In this document: positions 7,830 to 18,018 of the stretch, one piece after another
How positions within the stretch are numbered: the stretch's first letter is position 1
Layout: the number at the start of each line of letters is the position of its first letter
Assembly: GCA_947494965.1 (NCBI GenBank)
Contig: CANLWV010000008.1
Coordinates: forward strand, 1 to 64,000
Direction of reading: 5' to 3'
From: an uncultured Salinicoccus sp.
Lineage (GTDB): Bacteria; Bacillota; Bacilli; Staphylococcales; Salinicoccaceae
DNA: 64,000 nucleotides
The notes under the pieces: model-generated
What the model was told of the DNA's origin: nothing
Seen by the model: only the letters and a program-made list of their open reading frames with translations
Databases searched by the model: none
Program-made: the position numbers and the translations under genes

Positions 7830-10241
7830 TTGACGCTGATACATATGGCGATATTACTGCCCCTGGTCGCTGCTGTGGCGATCGGCATCATCTATAAATA
7901 TTATAAACGCATTCATCTGGGCTGGTTCGTATTGCCGGTCCCTGTCATAATTGCCATCTACCTGGCAACATTCATCCCGAAGGTGAGCAGCGGTCCGATA
8001 CTTGAAACTATGCAGGTGATGCCCCGCATAGGGATGAATTTCGATGTCTACATAGACGGCCTCGGCCTCCTGTTCGCCATACTCATATCCGGGATAGGTG
8101 CGCTGGTTGTACTCTATTCGATCGGCTATCTGTCCCACCGGGAAGATCTGGGCAATTTCTATGTCTACCTGCTCATGTTCATGAGTGCGATGCTCGGCGT
8201 CGTCCTGAATGATAATGTTCTGATGCTCTACCTGTTCTGGGAACTGACTTCCATTTCAAGCTTTCTTCTGATCGCCTTCTGGTTCATGAAGGAACGTTCA
8301 CTATATGGCGCCCAGAAATCCATGCTGATAACTATGTTCGGAGGCTTCATGCTGCTTGGGGGGTTCCTGGCACTTCATACGATTACGGGCACCTACAGCA
8401 TCCGTGAGATGCTGGCACAGGTTACGCTCATCCAGGAAAGTCCGGTGGCACCGATCGCCATTGTACTCATCCTGCTCGGTGCTTTCACCAAGTCCGCACA
8501 ATTCCCGTTCTACATCTGGCTGCCTGATGCCATGGAAGCACCGACGCCCGTCAGTGCCTATCTGCACTCAGCCACGATGGTCAAAGCCGGCATATATCTC
8601 GTTGCACGCCTGACGCCATTATTTGCATTCTCCGAATTATGGGTATGGGTCATTCTGCTCGGCGGGTTGATTACACTTGCCTGGGCATCCTTCAATGCAG
8701 TGCGTAAAGACGATCTGAAAGCAGTACTGGCCTTTTCCACCGTCTCCCAGCTCGGCATGATCATGTCGCTGCTTGGTCTTGGTGCATTGAGCGTGGTCAC
8801 CGGTGCCGGCGAGGCATATTTCTCGATTGCCGTTGTGGCGGCGGTATTCCACCTCATCAACCATGCGACCTTCAAAGGTGCACTCTTCATGGTCACTGGA
8901 ATACTCGACCATGAGACGGGCACAAGAAGTCTGAAGCGCCTTGGCGGCCTTTTGACCCTTATGCCGATCTCGTTTACGTTGACTTTCATTACAGCGTTAT
9001 CAATGGCAGGACTGCCGCCATTCAACGGGTTCCTGTCGAAGGAACTTTTCCTTGAGGCGATGATCCATGTGACGGAGGCTGATTTCGCTTCACTAGCGAA
9101 TATCGCTTTCATATTCCCTCTGCTTGCAATAGTCGGAAGTATATTCACTTTCATCTATTCCATACAGATCATCTATGGCGTCTTCTTCGGCAAACGTACC
9201 CATGATACACCGAAGGAACCCCACGAAGCGCCTGCCCTGATGTGGATATCCCCGGCGATACTTGCTGTGCTCGTCATTACATTCGGATTGTTCCCGAACG
9301 TATTGTCAAGTTCAATAATCGATCCGGCCGCCATGAGCATAATGGCAACTGATGCGCCGCTCGGCACCCACATCTCCATGTGGCACGGGTTTGCGAATCC
9401 TGCTCTGTGGGCGACGATTGCCATCGTCATCATCGGTTCATTGTTGTTCTATTTCCGGGACAAGTGGATGTTCATATATGATTACCATAAAGAGCGCTTT
9501 ACCTTGAACTATGTCTATGACCAAGGGCTCATGCACAGCAGGTTCGCTTCAAGGAAAGTGACCGACAGCTACATGACAGGCTTCATCCGTTCCTATCTGG
9601 CCTATATCTTCATGTTTTTCGTCGTGTTGGGCGCCATCTCCCTGTGGAACACGGGTATAAAGCTCAACTTTTCGGATATGGCACCTGTCGGCATTCAGGA
9701 AATGATTCTTGTGATGATTGTCCTGATATCGATTACGGTCATACTCGTCACCAAATCCCGTATCGTTTCAATCATCATGCTCAGCGCAATCGGTTTCGTA
9801 ATGGCCCTGTTCTTCGTGTTCTTCAGGGCACCTGACCTTGCTCTGACGCAGCTGGCCATCGAAACGGTAACGACGGCGTTGTTCCTCGTATGCTTCTACC
9901 ATCTTCCGGCAAGAAGCAAGCATCCGGAACGCATGCGCTTCAAGTTCACCAATTTCCTTGTGTCCCTCGGAGTCGGCATCATCGTCATCATGATCGGCCT
10001 GATTGCATACTCCAATCAACTGTTCGACCGCATCAGCCAGTTCCATATCGATAATGTTAAAGAACTCGGTGCCGGCGGCAACATGGTAAACGTCATACTC
10101 GTCGATTTCCGTGGCTTCGATACCTTATTTGAAACATTGGTATTCGGCATCGCCGGAATCGGCATCTATGCTCTGATGAAACTAAGACTAAACAGAAAGG
10201 ATGAGACAGATGAAGCAGACCCTGAAGAAAACCGGGCATGA
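7830..10241 (+). CDS. mnhA: Na+/H+ antiporter subunit MnhA (MrpA)
   Basis: Largest subunit of the Mrp-type multisubunit sodium/proton antiporter, homologous to complex I antiporter subunits. It is polytopic, with about 20 hydrophobic segments. The start is taken as TTG at 7830 because AAGGAGG lies seven bases upstream and the product then begins like S. aureus MnhA1. This gives 803 residues. The proton-antiporter domain includes the conserved glutamate in YLFWELTSISSF, lysine-bearing KSAQFPFYIWLPDAMEAPTPV, and FKGALFMVTGILDH. The C-terminal MrpA-specific part has FVFFRAPDLALTQLAIE. It is first of seven co-directional genes and overlaps mnhB. Confidence 0.95.
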   Translation: MTLIHMAILLPLVAAVAIGIIYKYYKRIHLGWFVLPVPVIIAIYLATFIPKVSSGPILETMQVMPRIGMNFDVYIDGLGLLFAILISGIGALVVLYSIGYLSHREDLGNFYVYLLMFMSAMLGVVLNDNVLMLYLFWELTSISSFLLIAFWFMKERSLYGAQKSMLITMFGGFMLLGGFLALHTITGTYSIREMLAQVTLIQESPVAPIAIVLILLGAFTKSAQFPFYIWLPDAMEAPTPVSAYLHSATMVKAGIYLVARLTPLFAFSELWVWVILLGGLITLAWASFNAVRKDDLKAVLAFSTVSQLGMIMSLLGLGALSVVTGAGEAYFSIAVVAAVFHLINHATFKGALFMVTGILDHETGTRSLKRLGGLLTLMPISFTLTFITALSMAGLPPFNGFLSKELFLEAMIHVTEADFASLANIAFIFPLLAIVGSIFTFIYSIQIIYGVFFGKRTHDTPKEPHEAPALMWISPAILAVLVITFGLFPNVLSSSIIDPAAMSIMATDAPLGTHISMWHGFANPALWATIAIVIIGSLLFYFRDKWMFIYDYHKERFTLNYVYDQGLMHSRFASRKVTDSYMTGFIRSYLAYIFMFFVVLGAISLWNTGIKLNFSDMAPVGIQEMILVMIVLISITVILVTKSRIVSIIMLSAIGFVMALFFVFFRAPDLALTQLAIETVTTALFLVCFYHLPARSKHPERMRFKFTNFLVSLGVGIIVIMIGLIAYSNQLFDRISQFHIDNVKELGAGGNMVNVILVDFRGFDTLFETLVFGIAGIGIYALMKLRLNRKDETDEADPEENRA

Positions 10242-10677
10242 TAAAGCGGATAGACAGATGAACGACGTCTTTTTGCAGTTCACTGCGAAACTGGTATTCC
10301 TCATCGTCATCATGTTCTCATTCAACCTTTTCTTTGCCGGCCACTATACACCAGGCGGCGGTTTTGTAGGAGGATTGCTTGCTGCTGCAGCATTGATATT
10401 GCTGTTGATCGCATATGATAAAAAGACACTGCAAAGGATGGTTCCGATCGACTTCAGGTTGATCATCACATCCGGACTGACGTTTGCAGTCGGCTTGCCT
10501 ACGCTATCATTCCTTTTTGGCACGCCGTTTTTCACGCACCAGCACACTCACATAGAAATACCCGTATTCGGTGATGTGGCCCTCCACTCCGCCGTCCTGT
10601 TCGACCTTGGGGTGTTCCTGACAGTGGCTGCGACTGCGCTCTTGATCATAGTACTTGTCGGGGAGGCGGAAAACTGA
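10210..10677 (+). CDS. mnhB: Na+/H+ antiporter subunit MnhB
   Basis: It has 155 residues with four hydrophobic segments and the family hallmark [14 protein letters not shown] in the first loop. The ATG at 10210 is preferred over that at 10201 because AGAAAGG then sits nine bases away. The gene begins inside the last 32 bases of mnhA, so coupled translation is likely. The N-terminal stretch of about 15 charged residues before the MnhB core is longer than in S. aureus MnhB1. Confidence 0.92.
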   Translation: MKQTLKKTGHDKADRQMNDVFLQFTAKLVFLIVIMFSFNLFFAGHYTPGGGFVGGLLAAAALILLLIAYDKKTLQRMVPIDFRLIITSGLTFAVGLPTLSFLFGTPFFTHQHTHIEIPVFGDVALHSAVLFDLGVFLTVAATALLIIVLVGEAEN

Positions 10678-11018
10678 TGGAACTGATAACAATTCTACTG
10701 AGTGGCATACTGATCGGTTCTGCCGTCTACCTCATGCTATCAAGAAGTGTCATCCGCATCATCATCGGCACAGCTTTGTTGAGCCACGGCGTGCACCTCA
10801 TGCTGTTGACGATGGGTAAACTCAAGCGCGGCAACGTGCCTGTGCTTGATGAGGCAGTCGAAAACTATACCGATCCCCTGCCGCAGGCGCTTATATTGAC
10901 CGCGATAGTCATCGCCTTCGCGCTGACTGCATTCATTCTGGTCCTTGCCCTAAGAGCCTACGGAGAGTTGGGGACAGATGATGTTGAAGAAATGAAAGGA
11001 GTTCCACATGACGACTAA
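10677..11018 (+). CDS. mnhC: Na+/H+ antiporter subunit MnhC
   Basis: It has 113 residues, three membrane spans, and is homologous to complex I NuoK. The conserved [20 protein letters not shown] and [17 protein letters not shown] segments are visible. The start overlaps the mnhB stop (TGATG arrangement) and the end overlaps the mnhD start by 11 bases. Confidence 0.93.
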   Translation: MELITILLSGILIGSAVYLMLSRSVIRIIIGTALLSHGVHLMLLTMGKLKRGNVPVLDEAVENYTDPLPQALILTAIVIAFALTAFILVLALRAYGELGTDDVEEMKGVPHDD

Positions 11019-12501
11019 CATATTGCCATTGCTGCCCATCATCATTCCCTTCTTCACCGGGATAGTGATGCTGTTTACAGGCAGACGTCCTTTGGCACAC
11101 AGAGTAATGGCGGCAGTAGGCAGCCTGCTTGCCCTCATCGCCACCATCTGGCTTACCATCCATGTTTACCAGAGCGGCACGATCGTCACCTACCTCGGCA
11201 GCTGGGTCGCCCCGTTCGGCATCAGCGTCGTCATCGATATGGCTGCCGCCCTGCTGTTGTTAACGACGGCTATCATCACCATGTTCACTGTCATCTACTC
11301 ATTCCAGTCGATCGGCATTGAACGGGAGAAGTACTATTATTATGTCATGGTAATGTTTATGATCACGGGAGTGAACGGTGCATTTTCCACCGGGGACATC
11401 TTCAACATGTTCGTCTTCTTTGAAGTGTTCCTTCTTGCATCTTATGTACTCATCACTCTCGGCGGCACGAAGATTCAACTTCAGGAAGGCTTCAAATATA
11501 TCCTGGTCAACCTGATTTCTTCGAACTTCTTCGTTCTTGGATTGGCGTATCTCTATTCTGTAACCGGCTCATTGAATATGGCGGATATATATAATAAATT
11601 ATCAGCTTTTGAAGGGAACTACAGTATCATGACGCTTGTCGCCGTCCTGTTCATCTTCGTATTTGCGACAAAAGCCGGTGTATTTCCGCTCTACTTCTGG
11701 TTGCCTGGCTCCTATTATGCGCCACCTATGCCAATCCTGGTCCTTTTCGGGGCACTTTTGACCAAGGTTGGTGTATATGCCATTGCACGGACATACAGCC
11801 TATTCTTCATCGACAATGTAGATTTCACAAACCAGATACTGTTGCTAATTGCTTTGGCGACGGTTGTAATGGGGTCGATCGGTGCCCTCAGCTACACTGA
11901 TATGAAACGCATCATCATCTATAACATACTTATTGCCGTCGGCGTCATCCTTGTGGGCGTGGCAATGATGGATCAGACCGGTCTTGTCGGGGCCTTCTAC
12001 TACCTCATCCACGATATGCTCATAAAAGCGGCACTCTTTATGCTGGTGGGTTATCTGATCTACCGCACGGGTGAGACCGGCATCCAGAAACTTGGCGGTC
12101 TGATTAAGCTGCATCCATGGACTGGATGGATGTTCTTCATCGCTGCGATGGGGCTTACCGGGGTCCCACCGTTATCCGGATTTTATGGCAAGCTTTTCAT
12201 CGTCCAGTCGACCTTTGAAAATGACCATTACATTTCTGGAATCATTGTACTCCTCTCGAGTCTTGCCGTACTGTACTCTGTAATCAAGATTTTCATCGGG
12301 GTATTCTGGGGGAGCGACATGGATTTCTCGAAGCTGCGCCCGATTAAAAGCGATAAGATATTATTTGCATCCTTCGCAATGGTCATACTGTCGGTTGTAT
12401 TCGGACTTGCTGCTGATGCCCTCTATCCACTCTTTGATATGGCTGCGCAATCTTTCTATGATCCGGCCTCTTACTCCAACTACTTGACGGAGGTGGAATA
12501 G
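11008..12501 (+). CDS. mnhD: Na+/H+ antiporter subunit MnhD
   Basis: Second proton-pumping antiporter-like subunit, homologous to NuoM/NuoN. It has 497 residues with about 14 spans. [18 protein letters not shown] carries the conserved membrane glutamate at about 139. [21 protein letters not shown], with its lysine at about 222, and the DMKRIIIYN loop are also present. AAAGGAG precedes the ATG. It abuts mnhE with no gap. Confidence 0.94.
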   Translation: MTTNILPLLPIIIPFFTGIVMLFTGRRPLAHRVMAAVGSLLALIATIWLTIHVYQSGTIVTYLGSWVAPFGISVVIDMAAALLLLTTAIITMFTVIYSFQSIGIEREKYYYYVMVMFMITGVNGAFSTGDIFNMFVFFEVFLLASYVLITLGGTKIQLQEGFKYILVNLISSNFFVLGLAYLYSVTGSLNMADIYNKLSAFEGNYSIMTLVAVLFIFVFATKAGVFPLYFWLPGSYYAPPMPILVLFGALLTKVGVYAIARTYSLFFIDNVDFTNQILLLIALATVVMGSIGALSYTDMKRIIIYNILIAVGVILVGVAMMDQTGLVGAFYYLIHDMLIKAALFMLVGYLIYRTGETGIQKLGGLIKLHPWTGWMFFIAAMGLTGVPPLSGFYGKLFIVQSTFENDHYISGIIVLLSSLAVLYSVIKIFIGVFWGSDMDFSKLRPIKSDKILFASFAMVILSVVFGLAADALYPLFDMAAQSFYDPASYSNYLTEVE

Positions 12502-12981
12502 ATGGCTCTACAGATACTCATAAACCTGGTACTTGCTTTCCTATGGATGTTCATCGGTTCGAATTTCACCATCCCTGCCTTTACGACCGGCTATCTGCTT
12601 GGTCTATTGTCAGTCTATATACTGAGGGGATTCCTTCCGGGTTCGTTCTATCTGAAGCGGGTATATGCGATAATCCGTCTCACCTTCATCTTTATCATCG
12701 AACTGATTAAATCGAACATTGAGGTTGTTAAAATCGTACTGCGCCCAAAAATCGATGTGAAGCCTGCATTTTTTGCCTATCCATGCGATTTAAAAGATGA
12801 GTGGGCAGTCAGTCTGCTAACGGCTCTCATCACTTTGACGCCGGGTACATTAGTGGTTGCAATTTCAGATGATCGTTCCATCCTCTATATCCATGCCCTG
12901 GACATTGAGGATACCGAGTCCGAGATCAAATCCATCAAAGAGAGCTTCGAGCATTCGATAGAAGAGGTGAGGAAAGCATGA
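12502..12981 (+). CDS. mnhE: Na+/H+ antiporter subunit MnhE
   Basis: It has 159 residues: two N-terminal hydrophobic segments, then a soluble domain with the conserved LTALITLTPGTLVV stretch typical of MrpE. The gene starts one base after the mnhD stop and its own stop overlaps mnhF by four bases. Confidence 0.92.
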   Translation: MALQILINLVLAFLWMFIGSNFTIPAFTTGYLLGLLSVYILRGFLPGSFYLKRVYAIIRLTFIFIIELIKSNIEVVKIVLRPKIDVKPAFFAYPCDLKDEWAVSLLTALITLTPGTLVVAISDDRSILYIHALDIEDTESEIKSIKESFEHSIEEVRKA

Positions 12982-13277
12982 CAACTTTTTTGGACATCAT
13001 CATAATTATCAGCATCATCATCCTGGCTTTCGCCATGCTCGGTATGATCTACCGTATGGTCAAAGGCCCATCGCTGCATGATAAAGTGGTGGCGCTCGAT
13101 GCGCTTGGCATTTTGCTGATGGCGATGATTGCACTGATGGCGATGACGCTGCGCACCACTTATCTGCTCGTTGTCATACTGCTGATCGGCATTCTCGCCT
13201 ACATTGCAACAATCGCGTTTGCGAAATATCTGGAGAAAGGCGTGATCTTCGAAAATGATAGACATGATAATGACTAG
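12978..13277 (+). CDS. mnhF: Na+/H+ antiporter subunit MnhF
   Basis: It has 99 residues and three membrane spans, with the MrpF signature region RMVKGPSLHDKVVALDALG (about 26-44) containing the conserved acidic residues in the second helix. Start and end overlap the neighbouring genes, which keeps the usual mnh order. Confidence 0.92.
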   Translation: MTTFLDIIIIISIIILAFAMLGMIYRMVKGPSLHDKVVALDALGILLMAMIALMAMTLRTTYLLVVILLIGILAYIATIAFAKYLEKGVIFENDRHDND

Positions 13278-13620
13278 CATCATCGCCTTCTTCATCCTAG
13301 GGGGCGCCTTCTTTGCAGCAGTCAGCGCCCTTGGGGTCATCCGCCTACCTGATGTGTACTCCAGGTTGCATGCAGCCTCGAAGAATTCCACTCTTGGAGT
13401 GATGATGATGATGACCGGTACTTTCCTGTACTTCTGGTATATAGAAGGCCACGTGGACAGCAAGCTGTTCCTGGCAGTATTGTTCGTCTTCATAACTGGC
13501 CCGGTTTCGGCGCATATGCTCTCCCGAAGCGCATTCCATGCGGATGTGGAACCTGCCGAATCGACTGTATTGAATGAATTGAAGCGAGATGAAATGCGGG
13601 AGGATGAATCCGCACAATAA
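13255..13620 (+). CDS. mnhG: Na+/H+ antiporter subunit MnhG
   Basis: It has 121 residues with three hydrophobic segments. SALGVIRLPDVYSRLHAASK at about 24-43 is the MrpG signature. It starts 23 bases before the mnhF stop. In-frame ATGs at 13264 and 13270 are alternatives, as no strong ribosome site decides between them. It is last in the operon and is followed at once by a terminator. Confidence 0.92.
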   Translation: MIDMIMTSIIAFFILGGAFFAAVSALGVIRLPDVYSRLHAASKNSTLGVMMMMTGTFLYFWYIEGHVDSKLFLAVLFVFITGPVSAHMLSRSAFHADVEPAESTVLNELKRDEMREDESAQ

Positions 13621-13651
13621 AAAAACGATGGATAAATTATCCATCGTTTTT
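13621..13651. terminator. Bidirectional terminator between mnhG and the thioesterase gene
   Basis: A 10-bp stem (13625-13634 with 13638-13647) has an A-run before it and a T-run after it, so it can end both convergent transcripts. Confidence 0.88.
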
Positions 13652-14026
13652 TTATCTTTTCTTTTTGACTGCCATCGTACACCTTGATAGGCAGACAATT
13701 TCATCTACTTCATCGGTGATTTCAATTTCCCATATTTGGGTCGTCCGGCCTTGATGCCGGCATTTTGCTTTTGCCGTGAGCGTGCCGGATTGTTTGGTCT
13801 TCATATGATTGGCGTTGATCTCCATACCAAACGTTATTTCATCGTCTCCGACAAGGGAGGTAGCCCCCATACTCGCTGCGGTTTCGGCAAGGACGACACT
13901 GGCGCCACCATGCAGGTAGCCGAAAGGTTGGAAGACCTTTTCGGTAACCGGCATCTCCATGACCATCAAACCAGGTTCCTCATGCACCGTTTCTATCGAC
14001 AAAAGCTCTATCAATCCGCTATTCAT
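13652..14026 (-). CDS. PaaI-family hotdog thioesterase, MenI/YuxO-like
   Basis: It has 124 residues from the ATG at 14026, which has GGGGGAAA upstream. It carries the hotdog-fold motif LHGGASVVLAETAAS (about 33-47), with the catalytic Glu/Asp position after HGG. B. subtilis yuxO, which encodes a 1,4-dihydroxy-2-naphthoyl-CoA thioesterase of menaquinone synthesis, also lies next to the mrp operon, which supports the MenI assignment. The start overlaps the pepA stop by eight bases, so both are probably on one transcript. Confidence 0.75.
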   Translation of the reverse strand: MNSGLIELLSIETVHEEPGLMVMEMPVTEKVFQPFGYLHGGASVVLAETAASMGATSLVGDDEITFGMEINANHMKTKQSGTLTAKAKCRHQGRTTQIWEIEITDEVDEIVCLSRCTMAVKKKR

Positions 14027-15506
14027 GTATTTCCCCCGTTTCAAAAAGTTTAACGATGGTACGTATCATGACCCCAGTGGCCCCTTTCGGACCGAACGCG
14101 GTCGGTGAATCTGCAGTGCCTGTCCCTGCTATGTCGAAATGGATCCAAGGTGTGCCGTTGGCGAACTGTTTGATGAAGCATGCTGCGAATGAAGCCCGCC
14201 CCGGCTTCTCAACATGATTGGTCAGATCGGCTACAGCTGATGCGCGGACGTTGCGCTCTTCCACGCCGGAAATCGGCAGTTGCCATACTGCTTCACCGGT
14301 CTGTTCCGTGACCTCCATCAGAGGTTTTAGGAATTCATTCGATTTATTTGTAAATATCCCCGTCCGTTCAGTACCGAGTGCTGCCACCACGGCACCTGTC
14401 AATGTGGCGAAATCCATAATGATGGATGGAGAATACTGTGAAGCATGGAATACTGCGTCACCCAGCACGAGCCGGCCTTCGGCATCCGTATTCTTCACTT
14501 CAACCGTCTGGCCGCTGTAGGAAGTATAGACGTCATCAGGGCGCATGGCATTGCCATCAACCATATTTTCAGCCAGTGCCACGACGGCAATGACATGGAC
14601 CGGCAGCTTCATTTTCGAAATCGCATGGATCATGCCGATGACATTCGCAGCGCCGCTCATATCGTATTTCATTTCAGGCATCCCCGTTTTGGATTTGATC
14701 GAGTAGCCTCCAGTATCGAACGTGATGCCTTTACCGACCAACGCAACCGGCTTATGGTTTTTCGCCTCAGGGTGCGCATATTCGATCGTGACCAGCCTTG
14801 GCTTCGCCTCAGAAGCTTTACCTACGGCCATAATCAGACCATAGCCTTCCTCTTCCAGCACCTGTTCATCTTTAATCTCTCCGGTGACATGTTCATGGGT
14901 ACTGAAGATATCCGCAATTTTACCCGCCATGTGCTCAGGCGTCATGATGTTTGGCGGCGTCTCACTGAAATTGCGTGCCAATGCTATACTTTCCCCAACA
15001 GTGCTATAGTACGCGACATCATTTTTGATGTCGCGTGTGCCGGTCAATGAGAAGTGGGCTGTTTCCGCAAAACCCGGGCCTGCATTTGTCTTATAGGAAT
15101 AGAACTCATATATGCTCGCTTCTGACATTATTGCAAGCGCCTCTGCCGAATTCTGTCCCTTAACCTCGAACGTGTCCATTAGAATCTGTCCTTCGGCGAT
15201 GTCACACTGCTTCAGATATTGAAACAGCGTCCCGAACACTTCAAGCATCCCTGTACCTTCAGAGGCCTCCTGATCGCCTAGGCCGATTGCGACTACCTTT
15301 CTGTAGTCCTGCTGAATATGGACGCCTGTCGCGGTGATTTTCTTGAATTCTGCAGATAGGATGCCCTTCTCGACCATCTCTTCAAGCTGGCCATTAAGTA
15401 AGGTGTCCACTTCTTCAAAATTCAACAGAGTTGCCGGGTCCTTCGGCAGGCCGATGATGATCGGCTCATCCGTAGCGATATACTTATCACGATATTGAAA
15501 TTTCAT
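14019..15506 (-). CDS. pepA: Leucyl aminopeptidase, M17 family
   Basis: Cytosolic dinuclear metallo-aminopeptidase releasing N-terminal residues from peptides. It has 495 residues. The N-terminal macro-like domain is followed by the catalytic domain with VGKGITFDTGGYSIKS (metal-binding Lys and Asp) and the family signature NTDAEGRLVLGDA with the catalytic arginine. GGGGG lies before the ATG. Its neighbours yuiB and ndh appear in the same neighbourhood in B. subtilis (where it is yuiE). Confidence 0.93.
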   Translation of the reverse strand: MKFQYRDKYIATDEPIIIGLPKDPATLLNFEEVDTLLNGQLEEMVEKGILSAEFKKITATGVHIQQDYRKVVAIGLGDQEASEGTGMLEVFGTLFQYLKQCDIAEGQILMDTFEVKGQNSAEALAIMSEASIYEFYSYKTNAGPGFAETAHFSLTGTRDIKNDVAYYSTVGESIALARNFSETPPNIMTPEHMAGKIADIFSTHEHVTGEIKDEQVLEEEGYGLIMAVGKASEAKPRLVTIEYAHPEAKNHKPVALVGKGITFDTGGYSIKSKTGMPEMKYDMSGAANVIGMIHAISKMKLPVHVIAVVALAENMVDGNAMRPDDVYTSYSGQTVEVKNTDAEGRLVLGDAVFHASQYSPSIIMDFATLTGAVVAALGTERTGIFTNKSNEFLKPLMEVTEQTGEAVWQLPISGVEERNVRASAVADLTNHVEKPGRASFAACFIKQFANGTPWIHFDIAGTGTADSPTAFGPKGATGVMIRTIVKLFETGEIHE

Positions 15507-15516
15507 TTTATTCCCC

Positions 15517-15834
15517 CTAGAACATCTGATATCCGGCGTTGCGCAGATAACGTATCGTCATTCCTGCAAGTATGGTCCCGACAAGGCCGCTGCCAAGCAT
15601 CAGTATATCTGCAAGCTGCAAATTCACGAGATGTTCCCCAAGCGTACTGAACGCCCCCGCAGTATTCGTCAGATACTCGGTCGTCGATATGCCATCGACG
15701 ATGAGCAATACAATGATCGGGTAGACCCCCACCATCAACCATGTCATTTTCAGGATCATATTGAGGATGAAGCTTATGCCGTAGAACAGCACAAAAAATA
15801 ACAGCATGGATATGGCTAGCTGTATTATTGACAT
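15517..15834 (-). CDS. YuiB-like integral membrane protein
   Basis: It has 105 residues with three hydrophobic segments at about 4-28, 30-50 and 75-95. It resembles B. subtilis YuiB, a family of unknown function found beside the type II NADH dehydrogenase gene. GGAGG precedes the ATG. It lies 10 bases before pepA on the same strand. Confidence 0.7.
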   Translation of the reverse strand: MSIIQLAISMLLFFVLFYGISFILNMILKMTWLMVGVYPIIVLLIVDGISTTEYLTNTAGAFSTLGEHLVNLQLADILMLGSGLVGTILAGMTIRYLRNAGYQMF

Positions 15835-15852
15835 TTATTTGACCTCCAACTG

Positions 15853-15883
15853 AAAAAGGCATGGGCATAAAATACCCATGCCT
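15853..15883 (-). terminator. Terminator after ndh
   Basis: A 9-bp stem (15857-15865 with 15875-15883) is followed on the minus strand by CTTTTTC. It separates ndh from yuiB. Confidence 0.8.
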
Positions 15884-15897
15884 GTACTATCGATTTA

Positions 15898-17109
15898 TCA
15901 GAACATTTTACCTTTCGAATATGCAAGGAGCGGACCGCCGATTTTGAAGACTGCCCTTGTATCGACTACGCGTTTCATGAAGGCTGCTTTCTTACCTTTT
16001 ATCTCGCGTCCCAAAACAAGGCCTATGCCATCGTTCGAACCGAGTGAACATACAGTACCTTTATCGGAAAACACGAATGGTTCCTTCTTGTCGCCCTTCA
16101 ATGTCAATTCGATATTTTTTGCAGTGTGTTCCCCAAGCTGCATCGCGATCTGCGCAGTGGTTGGGTAAGGACGGGCATTTTCACCTTCACCGTTCATGAC
16201 AGCTGCAACGTCACCTATGACATAGATGTTGTCGTATCCTTTTGCCGTCAAGTCAGGATTCACTACAAGACGACCGCGTTTTACGCCTTCGAAAGTTTCA
16301 TCCATGAGCGTGCTGCCGCGGACACCTGCAGTCCAGATGACACTGTTCGCTTCAAGCTGCTGTTTTTCGTCATTCACTTCAACTACAAAGCCATCTTCGT
16401 TGGCAGCGACGATAGGTGTGTTGACCATAAATTTGACGCCGCGGTCTTCCAGGAATTTCATTGCATACTGGACGAGGTTCTCCGGGAACATCGGCAGCAT
16501 TTTTGGTGCCGCTTCAACGCAGGTGATGTTGACTTTGTTGTAGTCGACGCCGTATTTCTCACACAGTTCCGGCACACTTTCAACAAGCTCGCCCAAGTAT
16601 TCGATGCCTGTGAATCCAGCACCTCCAACCAGTATGGAGAGATCCTTCTGGTCATTGGAACGCTTATAGTTGGCGATGTTTTCTTCTATCTCGCGGTAGG
16701 CCTTGACCGCAGTCTGAGGATTGACGATGGAATGTGCATGGTCTGCCATGCCCTCGATGCCGAATGTTTCACTTTCGAAACCAAGTGCGACCACGAGGAT
16801 ATCATAATCGAAATTACCGTGTGTCGTTTCAACGGTCTGTTCATCTTTATTGATGGCAGTCACTTCAGCAGGTACGAAAACCACTTTCTGGGCATCGATC
16901 ACCTTATTTATAGGGTAGACGCCGTCCTGCCACTCCATGGTGCCAGCAGCCGTCTCGTGTAGCCAAGTAGATTCATAGTGATATTCATTCTTGTTGATCA
17001 GCGTAATGTCGGCATCTTGGAAGGATAGCTTCTTCTGCAAGTTTGAAACCATCTGCAATCCTGCATAGCCTGCACCCAACACAAGAATCTTCTTTCTTTC
17101 AAAACTCAT
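15898..17109 (-). CDS. ndh: Type II NADH:menaquinone oxidoreductase
   Basis: Membrane-associated flavoprotein feeding NADH electrons to the quinone pool without pumping. It has 403 residues from the ATG at 17109, chosen for AAAGGTGA upstream; staphylococcal Ndh2 is about 402. The N-terminal FAD site [10 protein letters not shown] is followed by the NAD site [15 protein letters not shown] near 165. The second FAD contact is [10 protein letters not shown], and the quinone-site [10 protein letters not shown] segment follows. A single gene between two terminators. Confidence 0.94.
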   Translation of the reverse strand: MSFERKKILVLGAGYAGLQMVSNLQKKLSFQDADITLINKNEYHYESTWLHETAAGTMEWQDGVYPINKVIDAQKVVFVPAEVTAINKDEQTVETTHGNFDYDILVVALGFESETFGIEGMADHAHSIVNPQTAVKAYREIEENIANYKRSNDQKDLSILVGGAGFTGIEYLGELVESVPELCEKYGVDYNKVNITCVEAAPKMLPMFPENLVQYAMKFLEDRGVKFMVNTPIVAANEDGFVVEVNDEKQQLEANSVIWTAGVRGSTLMDETFEGVKRGRLVVNPDLTAKGYDNIYVIGDVAAVMNGEGENARPYPTTAQIAMQLGEHTAKNIELTLKGDKKEPFVFSDKGTVCSLGSNDGIGLVLGREIKGKKAAFMKRVVDTRAVFKIGGPLLAYSKGKMF

Positions 17110-17162
17110 TGTAACGTCACCTTTTCTCTCGTTATTTATTCCGATAAACATTGCCACAACTA

Positions 17163-17200
17163 AAATCGCTAATATTATTCTTATATAATATTAGCGATTT
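17163..17200 (-). terminator. Terminator after the HesB/IscA gene
   Basis: A perfect 16-bp A/T-rich stem (17163-17178 with 17185-17200, six-base loop) is followed on the minus strand by TAG and T-rich sequence. It lies between the HesB/IscA gene and the ndh start. Confidence 0.7.
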
Positions 17201-17233
17201 CTTTCACATATTTCAAGTGATTCAGTGCAGATT

Positions 17234-17593
17234 CTAACAATCTCCCGGTTCGCCTGCAACTTCGCTGGTACGGAAGGAGGAACCGCATCCGCAAGACAGC
17301 GTGGCATTTGGATTTTCAATCGTGAAGCCGCCACCCATCAACGACTGTTTGAAGTCTATTACCGTCCCGTCGATTACTGGGATATCATATTTGTCCACAA
17401 GCACTTTCACGCCATAGAATTCGTATACTTCATCTTTATCGGTCTGCTCGGTTTCGGCGCCCATGCCATAGGTCAAGCCTGTACAGCCGCCACCTTGCAC
17501 TTTGAATCTGAGGTATCCGTCTTCCATATCGTTCTGCTCGAGCATATCCTTCACTTCGTAGGCTGCACTTTCAGTCAATGTTATATGAGACAT
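17234..17593 (-). CDS. HesB/IscA-family iron-sulfur cluster carrier (YutM type)
   Basis: A-type carrier that passes Fe-S clusters to target proteins. It has 119 residues. The three family cysteines are present: one in GGGCTGL near residue 36 and the pair in SCGCGSSF near 100-102. Its place beside yuzB and yutJ and near nfu matches the B. subtilis yut region. The main Suf machinery is at 36.9-42.1 kb, so this is an accessory carrier acting after SufBCD. Confidence 0.9.
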   Translation of the reverse strand: MSHITLTESAAYEVKDMLEQNDMEDGYLRFKVQGGGCTGLTYGMGAETEQTDKDEVYEFYGVKVLVDKYDIPVIDGTVIDFKQSLMGGGFTIENPNATLSCGCGSSFRTSEVAGEPGDC

Positions 17594-17651
17594 ACCGTCA
17601 CCTCTTTAATTTTTATTATATTATACTATTGATTATAAAGCACTGGGGCGA

Positions 17652-17915
17652 TCAACTCAAATCATCAAATTCCTTTTCCAACTTTTCATTGTTCTTCTCT
17701 ATGCGTTTATATATCTTCTCAAGCAACTTATCTGCCGTCATTGCACTGACTATCTCGCCATCAACCAAGACGAAGAACGCCTTACTGCACAAACCGCAAT
17801 TGTTGAGGCAACCGTAGTCGAGCACGTCTATGCCTGGATCTTCATCGAGTTTTTGGTAGATGTCTTCAGTGCCCTTCAGCATATTGGATGAGCAGAATTC
17901 GACGAGAGTGAACAT
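17652..17915 (-). CDS. YuzB/DUF1450 family small cysteine protein
   Basis: It has 87 residues from the ATG at 17915 (AGAAGGA upstream). An early FCSSN and YGCLNNCGLC near 35-44 supply cysteines in a thioredoxin-like ferredoxin pattern, which suggests metal or Fe-S binding. The family (UPF0349, B. subtilis YuzB) has no proven role. It is divergent from yutJ. Confidence 0.8.
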   Translation of the reverse strand: MFTLVEFCSSNMLKGTEDIYQKLDEDPGIDVLDYGCLNNCGLCSKAFFVLVDGEIVSAMTADKLLEKIYKRIEKNNEKLEKEFDDLS

Positions 17916-17952
17916 TATTATCCTTCTTTCCACTATATATTAGTTCCATTCA

Positions 17953-17981
17953 TTGTAGTTTATATACTTAACTATTATAAT
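17953..17981 (+). promoter_or_regulatory. Promoter of the yutJ-like oxidoreductase gene
   Basis: TTGTAG (17953-17958) and TATAAT (17976-17981) are separated by 17 bases. The start codon is 37 bases downstream. Confidence 0.65.
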
Positions 17982-18018
17982 GGATATACTAGAATTTAAA
18001 AACAAGGCGGTACTGACT

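Noticed and set aside
8558-9154. A 198-codon open frame antisense to mnhA
   Set aside because: The overlapped strand encodes a clearly conserved antiporter subunit; the antisense product is low in complexity and lacks a start signal.
15503-15868. Open frame overlapping the yuiB-like gene in another frame
   Set aside because: It lacks a ribosome site and hydrophobic pattern; the 15517-15834 frame has GGAGG and three clean membrane spans.
16126-16962. A 278-codon plus-strand frame over ndh
   Set aside because: Shadow of the conserved NADH dehydrogenase reading frame; rich in Cys, His and Phe in the way expected for antisense reading.
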